A DNA stretch of 64,000 nucleotides, taken from contig JACJXO010000001.1 of the NCBI GenBank assembly GCA_020636645.1, forward strand, positions 602,575-666,574, given 5' to 3'. This stretch comes from Chitinophagales bacterium. GTDB lineage: Bacteria > Bacteroidota > Bacteroidia > Chitinophagales > BACL12. Below, piece by piece: positions 43,463 through 51,671 of the stretch. Position numbers and translations under genes: made by a program. The notes under the pieces were generated by a model. It was not told where the DNA came from. It ran no database searches and worked only from the letters and a program-made list of their open reading frames with translations. Position 1 is the first letter of the stretch. Each line of letters begins with the position of its first letter.

Positions 43463-44697
43463 ACTTCTTTACTTTTCAGTTTAATCCAACCCAGCTGTTC
43501 CAAACCCGGATCCGTTACGACCATGGAAGCCGGAAACTCATTGTTAAATCTGTGCCCTATTCTAAACAGGCTTCGGAACTGATGAAACTGCTCAGGGTGT
43601 TTTTCCTGCAACACAGCAAACACCGTATTCCAGATCACATTCTTTCCGGAACCTAGCCTGATCAGAATCTGGTAGTCGTTAGTTTTTTCGAGGAAATTGT
43701 TATCGTATATATCGAGCAAGCGGTCATAGAGTCCGGGATTGAGATCTGGAAGTTTAGTATCATTGATGAGAGCATTTTCCACTATAAGGGTGTCATTCGT
43801 GAATTGCAGGAGCATGCCCCAAATGGCATGCATTCCTTTTCTCAATTCCGGCATATTGGTGTGCGCAAATTGCTTGTCCAGACTTACCTGCATGGTAGTG
43901 GTATAGCCGGGTCTGATGGCTTCTGTAGCTATTGGAATAGCAGCTGATTCCCTGAACAGATTGAACCTGGAGGTTTTAATAACCTGTGTATCCTCATCCT
44001 GCATGGTAGCGGGACTGTCTGCAAAACGGAGCATATTGAATATTCTGAAATACTCAGTTCCAAAAGTTTTTTCTTCAATTTTAACTTTGAACCAACGCTT
44101 CAGTTTATCAATTTCAGGCTTCATTCTTTCTTCCAGCTTTTTCAAGACATCTCTGTCCGGACTTTCCAATTCTTTTTCCTTGCACCAGGCTGCAAGCAGA
44201 TCGCTGATTGTGCTAAAACATGTACCAATCTGATCTGCCCAATTACCAACTATTGTAGCAGGTTGATTGGCCATCCAGTCGTACAGGATCGCTGTTTTAA
44301 CAGCACCCTTCATAGAAGAACCCGGTATATAGAGTCTGCCGGCAGTTTTTTCTATCTGCCTGACCGGCAGCCTGTCGTGTTCATCCAGTCCTTTGGCCGG
44401 TACGGACTTATAAACCAGCGTTGAAGGATCGATCTGCATCTGATGCCGGATAAAGTCTTTCAGATCCAGTACGGGCAGGTTGTCTTCATTGGTGGTTTTG
44501 ACACGCTCAATGAATGTATCCATTAATGCAGGGTCTTTCGCCAGTAATTCAGTCAGCCGCTTCTCATCTATATAATGGCATTGACCATTCTGAATGAAGT
44601 AATCAGAATAAGGAGAAAGCGGTGCATCACCTGAGCCGATCACCAGGGGTGTCAGCACCTCAATTTCCCATTCGAAATTGTTATAGAAGCGTGCCAT
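43459..44697 (-). CDS. csm5: Type III-A effector subunit Csm5
   Basis: 412 residues. It is a RAMP protein with the N-terminal pattern typical of Csm5 (EVLTPLVIGSGDAPLSPYSDYF, then YIDEKRL) and the glycine-rich YIPGSSMKGAVKTAILYDW segment shared with Csm3/Cas7. Csm5 caps the backbone at the 3' end of the crRNA and is needed for crRNA maturation. It overlaps csm4 by 17 nt and the TM-CARF gene by 4 nt. The middle (about 160-215) contains a charged helical region. Confidence 0.88.
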   Translation of the reverse strand: MARFYNNFEWEIEVLTPLVIGSGDAPLSPYSDYFIQNGQCHYIDEKRLTELLAKDPALMDTFIERVKTTNEDNLPVLDLKDFIRHQMQIDPSTLVYKSVPAKGLDEHDRLPVRQIEKTAGRLYIPGSSMKGAVKTAILYDWMANQPATIVGNWADQIGTCFSTISDLLAAWCKEKELESPDRDVLKKLEERMKPEIDKLKRWFKVKIEEKTFGTEYFRIFNMLRFADSPATMQDEDTQVIKTSRFNLFRESAAIPIATEAIRPGYTTTMQVSLDKQFAHTNMPELRKGMHAIWGMLLQFTNDTLIVENALINDTKLPDLNPGLYDRLLDIYDNNFLEKTNDYQILIRLGSGKNVIWNTVFAVLQEKHPEQFHQFRSLFRIGHRFNNEFPASMVVTDPGLEQLGWIKLKSKEV

Positions 44698-45739
44698 TCG
44701 GAAAATGAAAGTTTTGGTGAATAGGGATACAATAAGCCTTGCCGTATCTATAGGTCAGTTCCTGTTTCTCATTTGACAACCGGACAATATTCCCTTCAGG
44801 TGGAACGGAAAATAAGGCCCCTTCTTCCAGCATTTTTACTGTCTTCAGCTTACCCTCCGAAGCCATCCTGCGTCCACCACGGGTGATGATCCTGCCCATA
44901 CCTTTAAACTCATCCTCACCTTTCGGGATGGTAAGACCAAGAGCCATGCAAGGGGAAGTAGCAATCTCATGCTGATTGATCTGCACGCAAAAACATTCTT
45001 CAAAGGTGGAATTCAGTGTGGATCTTTCGCCACCAATGCCCGAAGCCGCAATGATCTGCATGATCAGCTGAAGGGGTGGAAACAGAGAAGCATCTATGCA
45101 CGCTTCAAACCAAAAAAATACCTGTAAACCGATAGCAGAATGATCAGCCAGGACCAGGTTGGTCTGGGCATAGGGACCGGCATCGTTTTGTGCTTGTGCA
45201 TCACGTTGCACCTGCACCTTCATGACCGTTTCTTTTCGGAATATCTCCAGATCCTTCCATATCTGCTCCTTTAAACCAAGATCTTCCAGTTCCTTCTTCA
45301 AGGCTACAAAGCATCGTTGGATTATCACACAATCAGTTCCTGACCATTGGTCAGGTGTGATGCCCTGATTTAAAATTCCATCAGATACGTATCGGATCCG
45401 TTTGATCTTCTTGCCATCGGGCACCTTGAAAAAGTCGGCGGTAACCGGTTTAGGGTAGAAACGCAACAGCTTTTCTTCTTTCTTTAAGCCATAACAAGCT
45501 GAGCTGAGGGATGATTTGCCGCCTGTGAAACCCGTTAATAATCTGTCAAACTGATCCTTTTCCAACTGCTCAGCAGCCGTGCTGATGATAGCAGAAAATA
45601 AGGTATCAGCATGAATGATCTCGCCCGTATCTTCCAGGGCAGTGTCCTTTTCCCGGCAATAATTGCCAAAATGAAGTTGCTGCAGTGGCTGACAGATCAA
45701 CTGAAACTGAACATGCTCGTATGAAGGCTCACTCCCCAT
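44681..45739 (-). CDS. csm4: Type III-A effector subunit Csm4 (Cas5-like)
   Basis: 352 residues from the ATG at 45739, which overlaps the csm3 end by 11 nt. The frame is open further upstream within csm3, but MGSEPSYEHVQFQLI starts a RAMP-like strand. Family-type segments are IIHADTLFSAIIS near the N-terminus, SGIGGERSTLNSTFE, and the C-terminal GMGRIITRGGRRMASEG. Csm4 binds the crRNA 5' handle and connects to Cas10. Identity is supported mainly by position between csm3 and csm5 and by the ADTLFSAI motif. Confidence 0.85.
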   Translation of the reverse strand: MGSEPSYEHVQFQLICQPLQQLHFGNYCREKDTALEDTGEIIHADTLFSAIISTAAEQLEKDQFDRLLTGFTGGKSSLSSACYGLKKEEKLLRFYPKPVTADFFKVPDGKKIKRIRYVSDGILNQGITPDQWSGTDCVIIQRCFVALKKELEDLGLKEQIWKDLEIFRKETVMKVQVQRDAQAQNDAGPYAQTNLVLADHSAIGLQVFFWFEACIDASLFPPLQLIMQIIAASGIGGERSTLNSTFEECFCVQINQHEIATSPCMALGLTIPKGEDEFKGMGRIITRGGRRMASEGKLKTVKMLEEGALFSVPPEGNIVRLSNEKQELTYRYGKAYCIPIHQNFHFPNGTLL

Positions 45740-46433
45740 GGTTCGGATTTGGATTTCCGGTATAGGTATGGTTCGTATCTTCTTCGGCACCAAGCATGTT
45801 ATTAACAATTGTACTCCTTTTGATCTCCACATCATCAAAACTGATGCGGCCATAGCCACGGGAACCCTGGCCACCCAGATAGTCTTCTTCCAGCAACCGC
45901 ATGGCTAACAAGATCTGCTTGATGTGTGCATCAGTCTTATTATCATCATACACATCATAGACCAGCTTCATCTGAAAGCACACATCTTCCGGAACCCGTT
46001 CCAACTGGCGAGGTATGGCACCCCCATTTCGTCTGTCAATCGTATTTTCGAACTTAACCTCCGTATAGCCTAGCTCCAGATCGTAGTCAGCAAATGAACC
46101 TGAAGTATATTTGCCGTTCATTATAATAGGGTACAAATCAGGAATCAAAAGTCTTGTTTTCACAAAAGGTTTGCCTGGCTTTGGTGCATTCCCAAATATT
46201 TGTTTAACCTGATCGCTATCAAATTCAGGCGTATTGCTGCCCTCTATACGAACTAGCTGATTACGCAATTTCCCTTTCAGGGTGGACCCGGGTATATAGG
46301 GTATTCCCTTATAGGTCTTGATCACATTGAGATCAACACCACCAATATCAAGTGCTGCCTTGGAACCGCCGATATGAAGACCTGTCAATGTTCGAATGAT
46401 CCCTTTGATGTAGATTTTTGCTATAAGTTTCAT
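45729..46433 (-). CDS. csm3: Type III-A backbone subunit Csm3 (Cas7)
   Basis: 234 residues. The N-terminal TLTGLHIGGSKAALDIGGVD block and YIPGSTLKGKLRN are diagnostic of Csm3. Asp-34 (in IGGVDLNVIK) aligns with the catalytic Asp that cuts target RNA at 6-nt intervals in characterised Csm complexes, so slicing should be intact. The C-terminal GGQGSRGYGRISFDDVEI is the RAMP Gly-rich loop. It follows csm2 by 10 bp. Confidence 0.93.
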   Translation of the reverse strand: MKLIAKIYIKGIIRTLTGLHIGGSKAALDIGGVDLNVIKTYKGIPYIPGSTLKGKLRNQLVRIEGSNTPEFDSDQVKQIFGNAPKPGKPFVKTRLLIPDLYPIIMNGKYTSGSFADYDLELGYTEVKFENTIDRRNGGAIPRQLERVPEDVCFQMKLVYDVYDDNKTDAHIKQILLAMRLLEEDYLGGQGSRGYGRISFDDVEIKRSTIVNNMLGAEEDTNHTYTGNPNPNHGE

Positions 46434-46443
46434 GATCTGTTAA

Positions 46444-46836
46444 TTAGTTTTTTGCGTACATCTTATGGTAAGCCAACAGACTCTCCATAAACAATTTGAA
46501 ATTTTTCAATTTATCAACGGTATCAATTGATGCAATAATTGTTTCAAGATCTGTCAACAGACCTTTTAATGCATCACTGTCAGATTCAACTATTCCGGCT
46601 CTGCCTATTCCATAGGCCAACAGCGGCCTGATCATTACGACACTATTCAGGTCAGCGTTTTTTATTTCCCGATAGTAGCGCCGGAGCTGAGCTTGTCTCA
46701 CTTTTCGGATACTTTTAGTATATTCCTTGAGTCCATCTAGGGTGGTTGAAGTTGATATCCTGTCCGTACCAAAGGCCAAAGCCTGGGTGACAAAATCTTT
46801 CCCAAGAGAAATCTCCATTGATATTGCCATATTCAT
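46444..46836 (-). CDS. csm2: Type III-A small subunit Csm2 (Cas11)
   Basis: 130 residues, all helical, with the Csm2 pattern: a basic TKSIRKVRQAQLRRYYREIKN helix, then MIRPLLAYGIGRA, and a C-terminal FKLFMESLLAYHKMY helix. Csm2 forms the inner filament that contacts the crRNA-target duplex. The gene lies 5 bp after cas10 and 10 bp before csm3. Its presence marks the system as III-A rather than III-B. Confidence 0.88.
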   Translation of the reverse strand: MNMAISMEISLGKDFVTQALAFGTDRISTSTTLDGLKEYTKSIRKVRQAQLRRYYREIKNADLNSVVMIRPLLAYGIGRAGIVESDSDALKGLLTDLETIIASIDTVDKLKNFKLFMESLLAYHKMYAKN

Positions 46837-46841
46837 TTGTT

Positions 46842-48644
46842 TTAATTTCCAGATTTTAATTCCAACTCAGCCCACCTAGCCGCCAGCGGCAAGATCTTTG
46901 CCAGCTCGTCATTGTTTTTCTCATAGCTTTCCAGTAAGTTTTCCTCATACAGATCAACGATCTGGTTAATCATTTGGGTACCAGGCATCTCCTCAATATT
47001 CGGCTGCCTCTTTATATTCTGTTCCCGGAAATAGTACCTAAGCCTCCATACCTTCGGGAAATTATAGGTGCCATCCAGCCGTTTCAGATTTTCAAACTCC
47101 TGTAAGCTCTGTCTGATATTATTAAGTAGTGCTTTAGGTTGTTTATACTTTCCATCTGATCTGACCAGCTCCACCAGTTTTTCCTTCTGCTTCCTGACCT
47201 CCTCAAAATCTTTCCAACTGACTGCCCGGTCGAACAAACAGATGGCATTTTTCTGAGGCAGTCTTCTGCTATCCATGTTTTCTGAAAATGCGCTCTTTGC
47301 CTTAGCCAATAAATCTTCGGCCATATCTGCAAACCGGCTTACCGGAAACTTTTCATCAATGACCATAATGGCAGCAGACAAGGTGAGTGGGGTATCCAGC
47401 ACAGAGCAAAAATTTTCGAACTCATCTCGCAACAACACAGCAAAGGAAAACACCGCATCCCAGGCACCTACTATGAAGCCATCATCTCCACCGGAGAAAA
47501 TGACGTAGAGATTGTTTTTGTAGGTCTGTTTAGCGGCCATGATCGATTGAAGTTTATCTTCAGCATAGCTTCTATCTCTTTCAAATTGCCTTATGGCCTT
47601 TTCATACTTTCTTCTGTTTCTTCGATCTTGATTTATCTTATTCTGGTTTTCTTGAATTTTCTGATTGCAATGTCTGATCTGTTCCTGGTAATACTTTACC
47701 TCATCGATATAATATTGTACATCCTTCTCCAGCAGATGGTTGATATATCCCTCAAAAAAGAAAGAGAAGGCCGCAGATAACTCTTTTGACCTTTGGGTAT
47801 CTGCCAGGCTTTCGAATATCTTTCCCAGATTGTCCACATCGAATTTCAGGACACCCAGCTTTTCTGTATTGGTTCTGTGTTTGGCCAGTTCTGCAAGTTT
47901 CTTGAATGATGTAATGCCAGTTGCTTCTTTGGGTAGAGCATTTACCATAAACCGATCTTCACCATTGTTGAATGGAATAACCCCATCGCCTATTTGCTGC
48001 TTTAACTCCAGCTTGGTTCTCAGAAAACTCAATGAGTTATTACCCACCTGTAGCTTGGCTTCATGCTCCTTTTGGGCCAGGATATAACCAGCGCTTTTTG
48101 CAAAATTTCCGGTAAACTCTTTGAGATCGCCAATCCGGCTCTCTGTACCGACAGGTTCGAAAAAGTTGGTCGCTCTGTTGCCTATGCTTAGCTTACGTGC
48201 AAGCACCTGCTTCTCCAGATCGTCCATCATCAGGGTACCCAGGGAAGAACCGGGAACGGCAGAAACCCAGGCAAGTGTGATGGAGATACCCTCTTGTGAT
48301 AATGCATCCCAGATGCGGGACTGAAACTCCCTTAATTTTGCCTCCTCAAAATCTGAAACAAAGAAATAGAGGTTACCACCTGCATTATACAACAATTCAA
48401 AACCTGAGATGCTACTAAGCTCATGCTGTAATATGATGGCCATCGCCTGGATGGCAAAGGACCGTCCTTTCAGTTGCCTGGCAGCACCATCGCTTTTAAT
48501 GCTGAATATGAACTCCTGGATACCGGTAAAATCTGCCTTAACTAAAAGCTTGCCTGTACTGGGTTCAGTTTGTGGTGCTGCATCCTTCTCAAATGCACTT
48601 TTGAGCTTTTGCTGATAGTTTTTAAAGAGCAGTTCGTAATTCAT
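46842..48644 (-). CDS. cas10: Type III-A signature protein Cas10/Csm1, HD-less, GGDD cyclase intact
   Basis: 600 residues. The protein begins almost directly with the first Palm motif (ADFTGIQEFIF at about 37-47), so the N-terminal HD DNase domain is missing. The second Palm has KFDVDNLGKIF at about 267-277 and the cyclase motif SGGDDGF at 384-390, with GGDD intact, so cyclic oligoadenylate synthesis from ATP is expected. Between these motifs (about 310-375) lies a Lys/Arg/Glu/Gln-rich predicted coiled coil longer than is usual for this spacing. The C-terminal D4 helical part is present. It is the first gene of the cas operon, with a candidate -7 box TATATTTG at 48680-48673. Confidence 0.94.
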   Translation of the reverse strand: MNYELLFKNYQQKLKSAFEKDAAPQTEPSTGKLLVKADFTGIQEFIFSIKSDGAARQLKGRSFAIQAMAIILQHELSSISGFELLYNAGGNLYFFVSDFEEAKLREFQSRIWDALSQEGISITLAWVSAVPGSSLGTLMMDDLEKQVLARKLSIGNRATNFFEPVGTESRIGDLKEFTGNFAKSAGYILAQKEHEAKLQVGNNSLSFLRTKLELKQQIGDGVIPFNNGEDRFMVNALPKEATGITSFKKLAELAKHRTNTEKLGVLKFDVDNLGKIFESLADTQRSKELSAAFSFFFEGYINHLLEKDVQYYIDEVKYYQEQIRHCNQKIQENQNKINQDRRNRRKYEKAIRQFERDRSYAEDKLQSIMAAKQTYKNNLYVIFSGGDDGFIVGAWDAVFSFAVLLRDEFENFCSVLDTPLTLSAAIMVIDEKFPVSRFADMAEDLLAKAKSAFSENMDSRRLPQKNAICLFDRAVSWKDFEEVRKQKEKLVELVRSDGKYKQPKALLNNIRQSLQEFENLKRLDGTYNFPKVWRLRYYFREQNIKRQPNIEEMPGTQMINQIVDLYEENLLESYEKNNDELAKILPLAARWAELELKSGN

Positions 48645-48672
48645 ATCTTGTGTTCACAGGATGCTTGTTCAA

Positions 48673-48680
48673 CAAATATA
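48673..48680 (-). promoter_or_regulatory. Candidate -7 box of the cas operon
   Basis: TATATTTG on the minus strand fits TAnnTTTG, 28 nt before the cas10 ATG. The -33 region is T-rich but has no clear TTG. It lies in the 235-bp AT-rich region divergent from the zinc-ribbon gene. Confidence 0.5.
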
Positions 48681-48879
48681 TTCAAATAATTCTCTTGAAA
48701 AAACCACAGGACAGCATTCTTTATACTCAAAAGTGTCCTTATAAAGCATTGTAATACAGCTTTTTATAGCTGTTATTTCACAATTGCTGTAAGAAATAAT
48801 GCTCCCAAAATCAGATTTTGAAGCAGACAAATATGAGATCATAGTAAAAACTTTGTCATACTAAATCAAATGATGCTGT

Positions 48880-49083
48880 ATGACAACTACTACCCACACA
48901 GAAGACCGTATTGTCTGTCCGAAATGCGGCTCCACACAGATCCATATTGACAAAAAAGGCTACAGTGCAGCCAAAGGCTGTTGCGGGTTTATCGCTTGTG
49001 GTCCGCTAGGGTTTCTGTTCGGTCAATCAGGTGCCAACAAGATCGAAAAGACCTGTTTGAACTGCAATAATAAATGGACCTGA
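48880..49083 (+). CDS. Small zinc-ribbon protein, 67 residues
   Basis: Two Cys pairs, VCPKCGS near residue 13 and TCLNCNNKW near the C-terminus, form a zinc ribbon. Between them is a Gly/Phe-rich hydrophobic stretch with two adjacent Cys (GCCGFIACGPLGFLFG) that could insert in or lie on a membrane. Function is unknown. It is the first gene of a tight plus-strand operon (7 bp to the DUF2085 gene) that also encodes a zinc-finger lipoprotein and a TM2 protein, and it is divergent from the cas operon. Confidence 0.7.
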   Translation: MTTTTHTEDRIVCPKCGSTQIHIDKKGYSAAKGCCGFIACGPLGFLFGQSGANKIEKTCLNCNNKWT

Positions 49084-49090
49084 CAGGCCT

Positions 49091-49432
49091 ATGAAGATCA
49101 CTGCTTATCATCTTGGATGCCATGGCATACCTGAAAGATGCCTGGTCATCAATGGCAGGCGCATGCACATATGTGCAAGATGTGCAGGTTCCAACATCGG
49201 TCATATCATAGCATTGGTGATGGTCATTGCCCGGATCATTCCTGCCTGGTGGGTTTCATTGCTAATGCTGGGAGTCATGATGACCGACTGGAGCCTGCAA
49301 ACATTTGCCAATATACCTTCCAACAATACCAGAAGGCTGATCACGGGAATTCTGGGCGGCATCGGGGTTGGCCTTCTGATCTGGACAGGGCTTATGCTTC
49401 TGATCAGCTATCTGACAAGACTTTTTTACTAA
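49091..49432 (+). CDS. DUF2085 family membrane protein
   Basis: 113 residues. The pattern CHGIPERCLVINGRRMHICARCAGSNIGH, with Cys-x2-Cys and a preceding His, is the DUF2085 signature, followed by two or three membrane helices, an MTDW segment and NNTRRLITGILGGIGVG. The cysteines may bind a metal. Family function is not known. It starts 7 bp after the zinc-ribbon gene and ends 33 bp before the lipoprotein start. Confidence 0.78.
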   Translation: MKITAYHLGCHGIPERCLVINGRRMHICARCAGSNIGHIIALVMVIARIIPAWWVSLLMLGVMMTDWSLQTFANIPSNNTRRLITGILGGIGVGLLIWTGLMLLISYLTRLFY

Positions 49433-49465
49433 TTAAAATATATCACTATGATAAACTTCCACACC

Positions 49466-50674
49466 ATGAAACGCTTGTTACCATCCACAATCATTCTAAG
49501 CTTGCTTTTGCTTTTAGGATCCTGCACCGTACAGCAATTGAGTTACACGCAAAAAACCTACCAGAACACACAAAAATCTGACGAAACGGTTCAGGTACAA
49601 TACACATTGCCCGTCGTCAAACCCGCTGCCAAAACCACCCAGGAACAAACAAAAGGCGGAGTTACCATTTCTGTGGAAGTACTCTCTTTCTCTGCACACC
49701 TGATGGAAGAAGAGGAAGAAAATGTTGCTTACAAGATACCGGCACAGGACGACTATGATGTATTTGAGATTCGTAAAACACCCTACTACCGGGTGAGTCC
49801 GGAAAACATTCGTTTTAAGATCAGGATCAGAAACCGGGAGGACGTACCGCTCAAATTAAGTGAGGTGGGTTTTGCCCTGATCATTGACGGCACACAATGG
49901 TCATTTCCTTCCACCCATTTGGAAGAATGGAATAAAGGTTTGATCCTCAGCGGATTTGAAAAAGAGTATTTCGTTGATGGTCCACAACTGGATGGCCTGG
50001 TCAATGCACAGGTTGTTTACCTGTTCTTAAACGGTGTTCCTGTATCTTATGATAAAGCCGGAAACGTAACGGAGAAGAAAAACTTTGAATGGTTCTTTGA
50101 ATGTTCATCTACAGAAGTGACCAAAGAAGAGGAGGTCCATTACGAATATGTATCTCGACCAATTCACAAAGAAAGATGCCACAAATGTACTGGTACCGGC
50201 AAAGACCCCCAGCTGTATAAGTGTGATAAATGTGCGGGAAACGGCGCTTATATCAGTAAGATAGATGGCAAGACCTATAAGTGTTCCAAATGTGATGGAA
50301 CAGGAAAGATACAAGTTACCTGTGATCATTGTAAGGGTACCGGTGTGCTGGAATATCCTAAATCGACACTACCGCCTGTTGATCAATCCATCACCTGGAA
50401 TGGCTGGAAAGTCACGGTGAGTACCATACCCAAAGGAGCTTCTATAAAAATTGTGGATCCGGAAACAGGTGTTTATACTGCTGCACCTTATAATACTCCG
50501 GTTATAACACCCTGGTATTATACAGGAACAGACAAACGGCCAATTATCATTGAATACAATGGTCAGACCGCAAAGATCCTTCCTTACCATGAAGGAGCAC
50601 CGTCTGCCAGAGTGGTCGTTGATTTTTCTTCAGGCACACCGGTGGTGACCAGAGGAGAACTCGTTGCCGAATGA
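49466..50674 (+). CDS. Lipoprotein with DnaJ-type CxxCxGxG zinc fingers
   Basis: 402 residues from the ATG at 49466 (an in-frame ATG at 49448 is possible). The signal ends in lipobox LLGSC, giving a lipoprotein. Residues about 35-210 are a beta-rich domain of unknown family. Residues about 232-295 hold four Cys motifs (CHKCTGTGK, CDKCAGNGA, CSKCDGTGK, CDHCKGTGV), the arrangement of the DnaJ cysteine-rich domain, which binds two zinc ions. A C-terminal PEGA-like beta domain follows (WKVTVSTIPKGASIKIVDPETG). There is no J domain. DnaJ-type fingers on an exported lipoprotein are uncommon. It overlaps the TM2 gene by 4 nt. Confidence 0.75.
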   Translation: MKRLLPSTIILSLLLLLGSCTVQQLSYTQKTYQNTQKSDETVQVQYTLPVVKPAAKTTQEQTKGGVTISVEVLSFSAHLMEEEEENVAYKIPAQDDYDVFEIRKTPYYRVSPENIRFKIRIRNREDVPLKLSEVGFALIIDGTQWSFPSTHLEEWNKGLILSGFEKEYFVDGPQLDGLVNAQVVYLFLNGVPVSYDKAGNVTEKKNFEWFFECSSTEVTKEEEVHYEYVSRPIHKERCHKCTGTGKDPQLYKCDKCAGNGAYISKIDGKTYKCSKCDGTGKIQVTCDHCKGTGVLEYPKSTLPPVDQSITWNGWKVTVSTIPKGASIKIVDPETGVYTAAPYNTPVITPWYYTGTDKRPIIIEYNGQTAKILPYHEGAPSARVVVDFSSGTPVVTRGELVAE

Positions 50675-50901
50675 AAGAAAAGGACAGATGGACAGCCATA
50701 GCCCTGGCCTTCCTCTTGGGTGGGCTTGGAGTGCACAGGTTCTACTTGGGGCAAACGGGGTACGGACTGTTATATCTGTTATTCTGCTGGACATTCGTTC
50801 CAACGGCCATTTCAGTAATTGATGCCATTATCTGGGCTGTGCAGGATGACAATACGTTTAACAGAAAGTACAATGGTTTTGTCTCCGGGAGGGGTGACTA
50901 G
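50671..50901 (+). CDS. TM2 domain membrane protein
   Basis: 76 residues. Two membrane helices are separated by a short turn, with the TM2 signature AFLLGGLGVHRFYLGQTGYGLLYLL and the later VIDAIIWAVQDDNTFNRKYN. Function of TM2 proteins is not well defined. Its ATG overlaps the lipoprotein stop by 4 nt, so the four genes 48880-50901 form one operon. It is the last gene before the right direct repeat. Confidence 0.85.
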   Translation: MKEKDRWTAIALAFLLGGLGVHRFYLGQTGYGLLYLLFCWTFVPTAISVIDAIIWAVQDDNTFNRKYNGFVSGRGD

Positions 50902-50920
50902 TTCATCCCTCCTTTTTTAA

Positions 50921-51300
50921 ATCACCACCGCCCTGTTCGAAGTAGGCGGACAGTACAGGAGGAATATGTGATGGATGAGCCAATGAGAAAATGTGAAAAT
51001 GTGAGAATGTGAGAATGTGAGAATGAGTAAATGGGGAAATGGGTGGTCATATGACTCTGTGTAAATATCATACGGAGTGCCTCACCATTCACACCTGACC
51101 GCTCAATGCTTCACTCATACACTGCTGCCGTAGGCGACTGCTTGATATACATACTGATTACATTGCAATGAGGAAATGTGGCAATGGGGAAATGGGGGGG
51201 CATGCGACTCTGCGTAAATATCATACGGAGTGCCTCACCATTCACACCTGACCGCTCACTGCTTCACTCATATGCTTCTGCCATAGGCGACTGCTTATTT
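50921..51300. repeat. Right direct repeat: copy of icmF 3' end plus intergenic repeat units
   Basis: Starts abruptly at 50921 with the final 51 bp of icmF (one substitution seen) and its stop codon, with no icmF sequence before it. The purine-rich tract, the AATATCATACGGAGTGCC block and a second repetition of both follow. Unit boundaries and copy number differ slightly from the left copy. Distance to the left copy is 15,145 bp, same orientation. No gene is seen here. Confidence 0.85.
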
Positions 51301-51671
51301 GCTAACTGATTAAAACCGGCTATTGCCCTGCCATGACTACGTTTTCACAGTATATGGGAAGGTGTCTTATTCTTCATACGAGAGTCACTATATCCTATTT
51401 TTTTGAACTAACTTTGTACTACTAGCCACCATTTTAGCCATATTAGCTGTTATTAAAGCTATTTTTTTAATGTCACATATCAGCCAAATGACATTCGTCT
51501 TCGTCTGCAAAAACATCATAAGCTATTCACTTTTTTGCTTAATTTTTCCTATTATTACTGCTTAATTGATCACCAGAGACAAATTTTTTCATTTATTATT
51601 GTCACTTTTTATTTAATAGTGTAATAAATATCTCTGAATAGCTGGTTAATCTTGTGTACAACTTTTCAGCC
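51301..51671 (+). other. AT-rich intergenic region with a possible promoter
   Basis: No gene is visible. A TAACTTTG box at 51409-51416 with a T-run upstream could be a promoter, but it is about 250 nt from the next start. A TAATCTTG at 51648-51655 lies closer to the ATG at 51672. Most of 51420-51640 is very AT-rich, without convincing ORFs. Confidence 0.4.
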
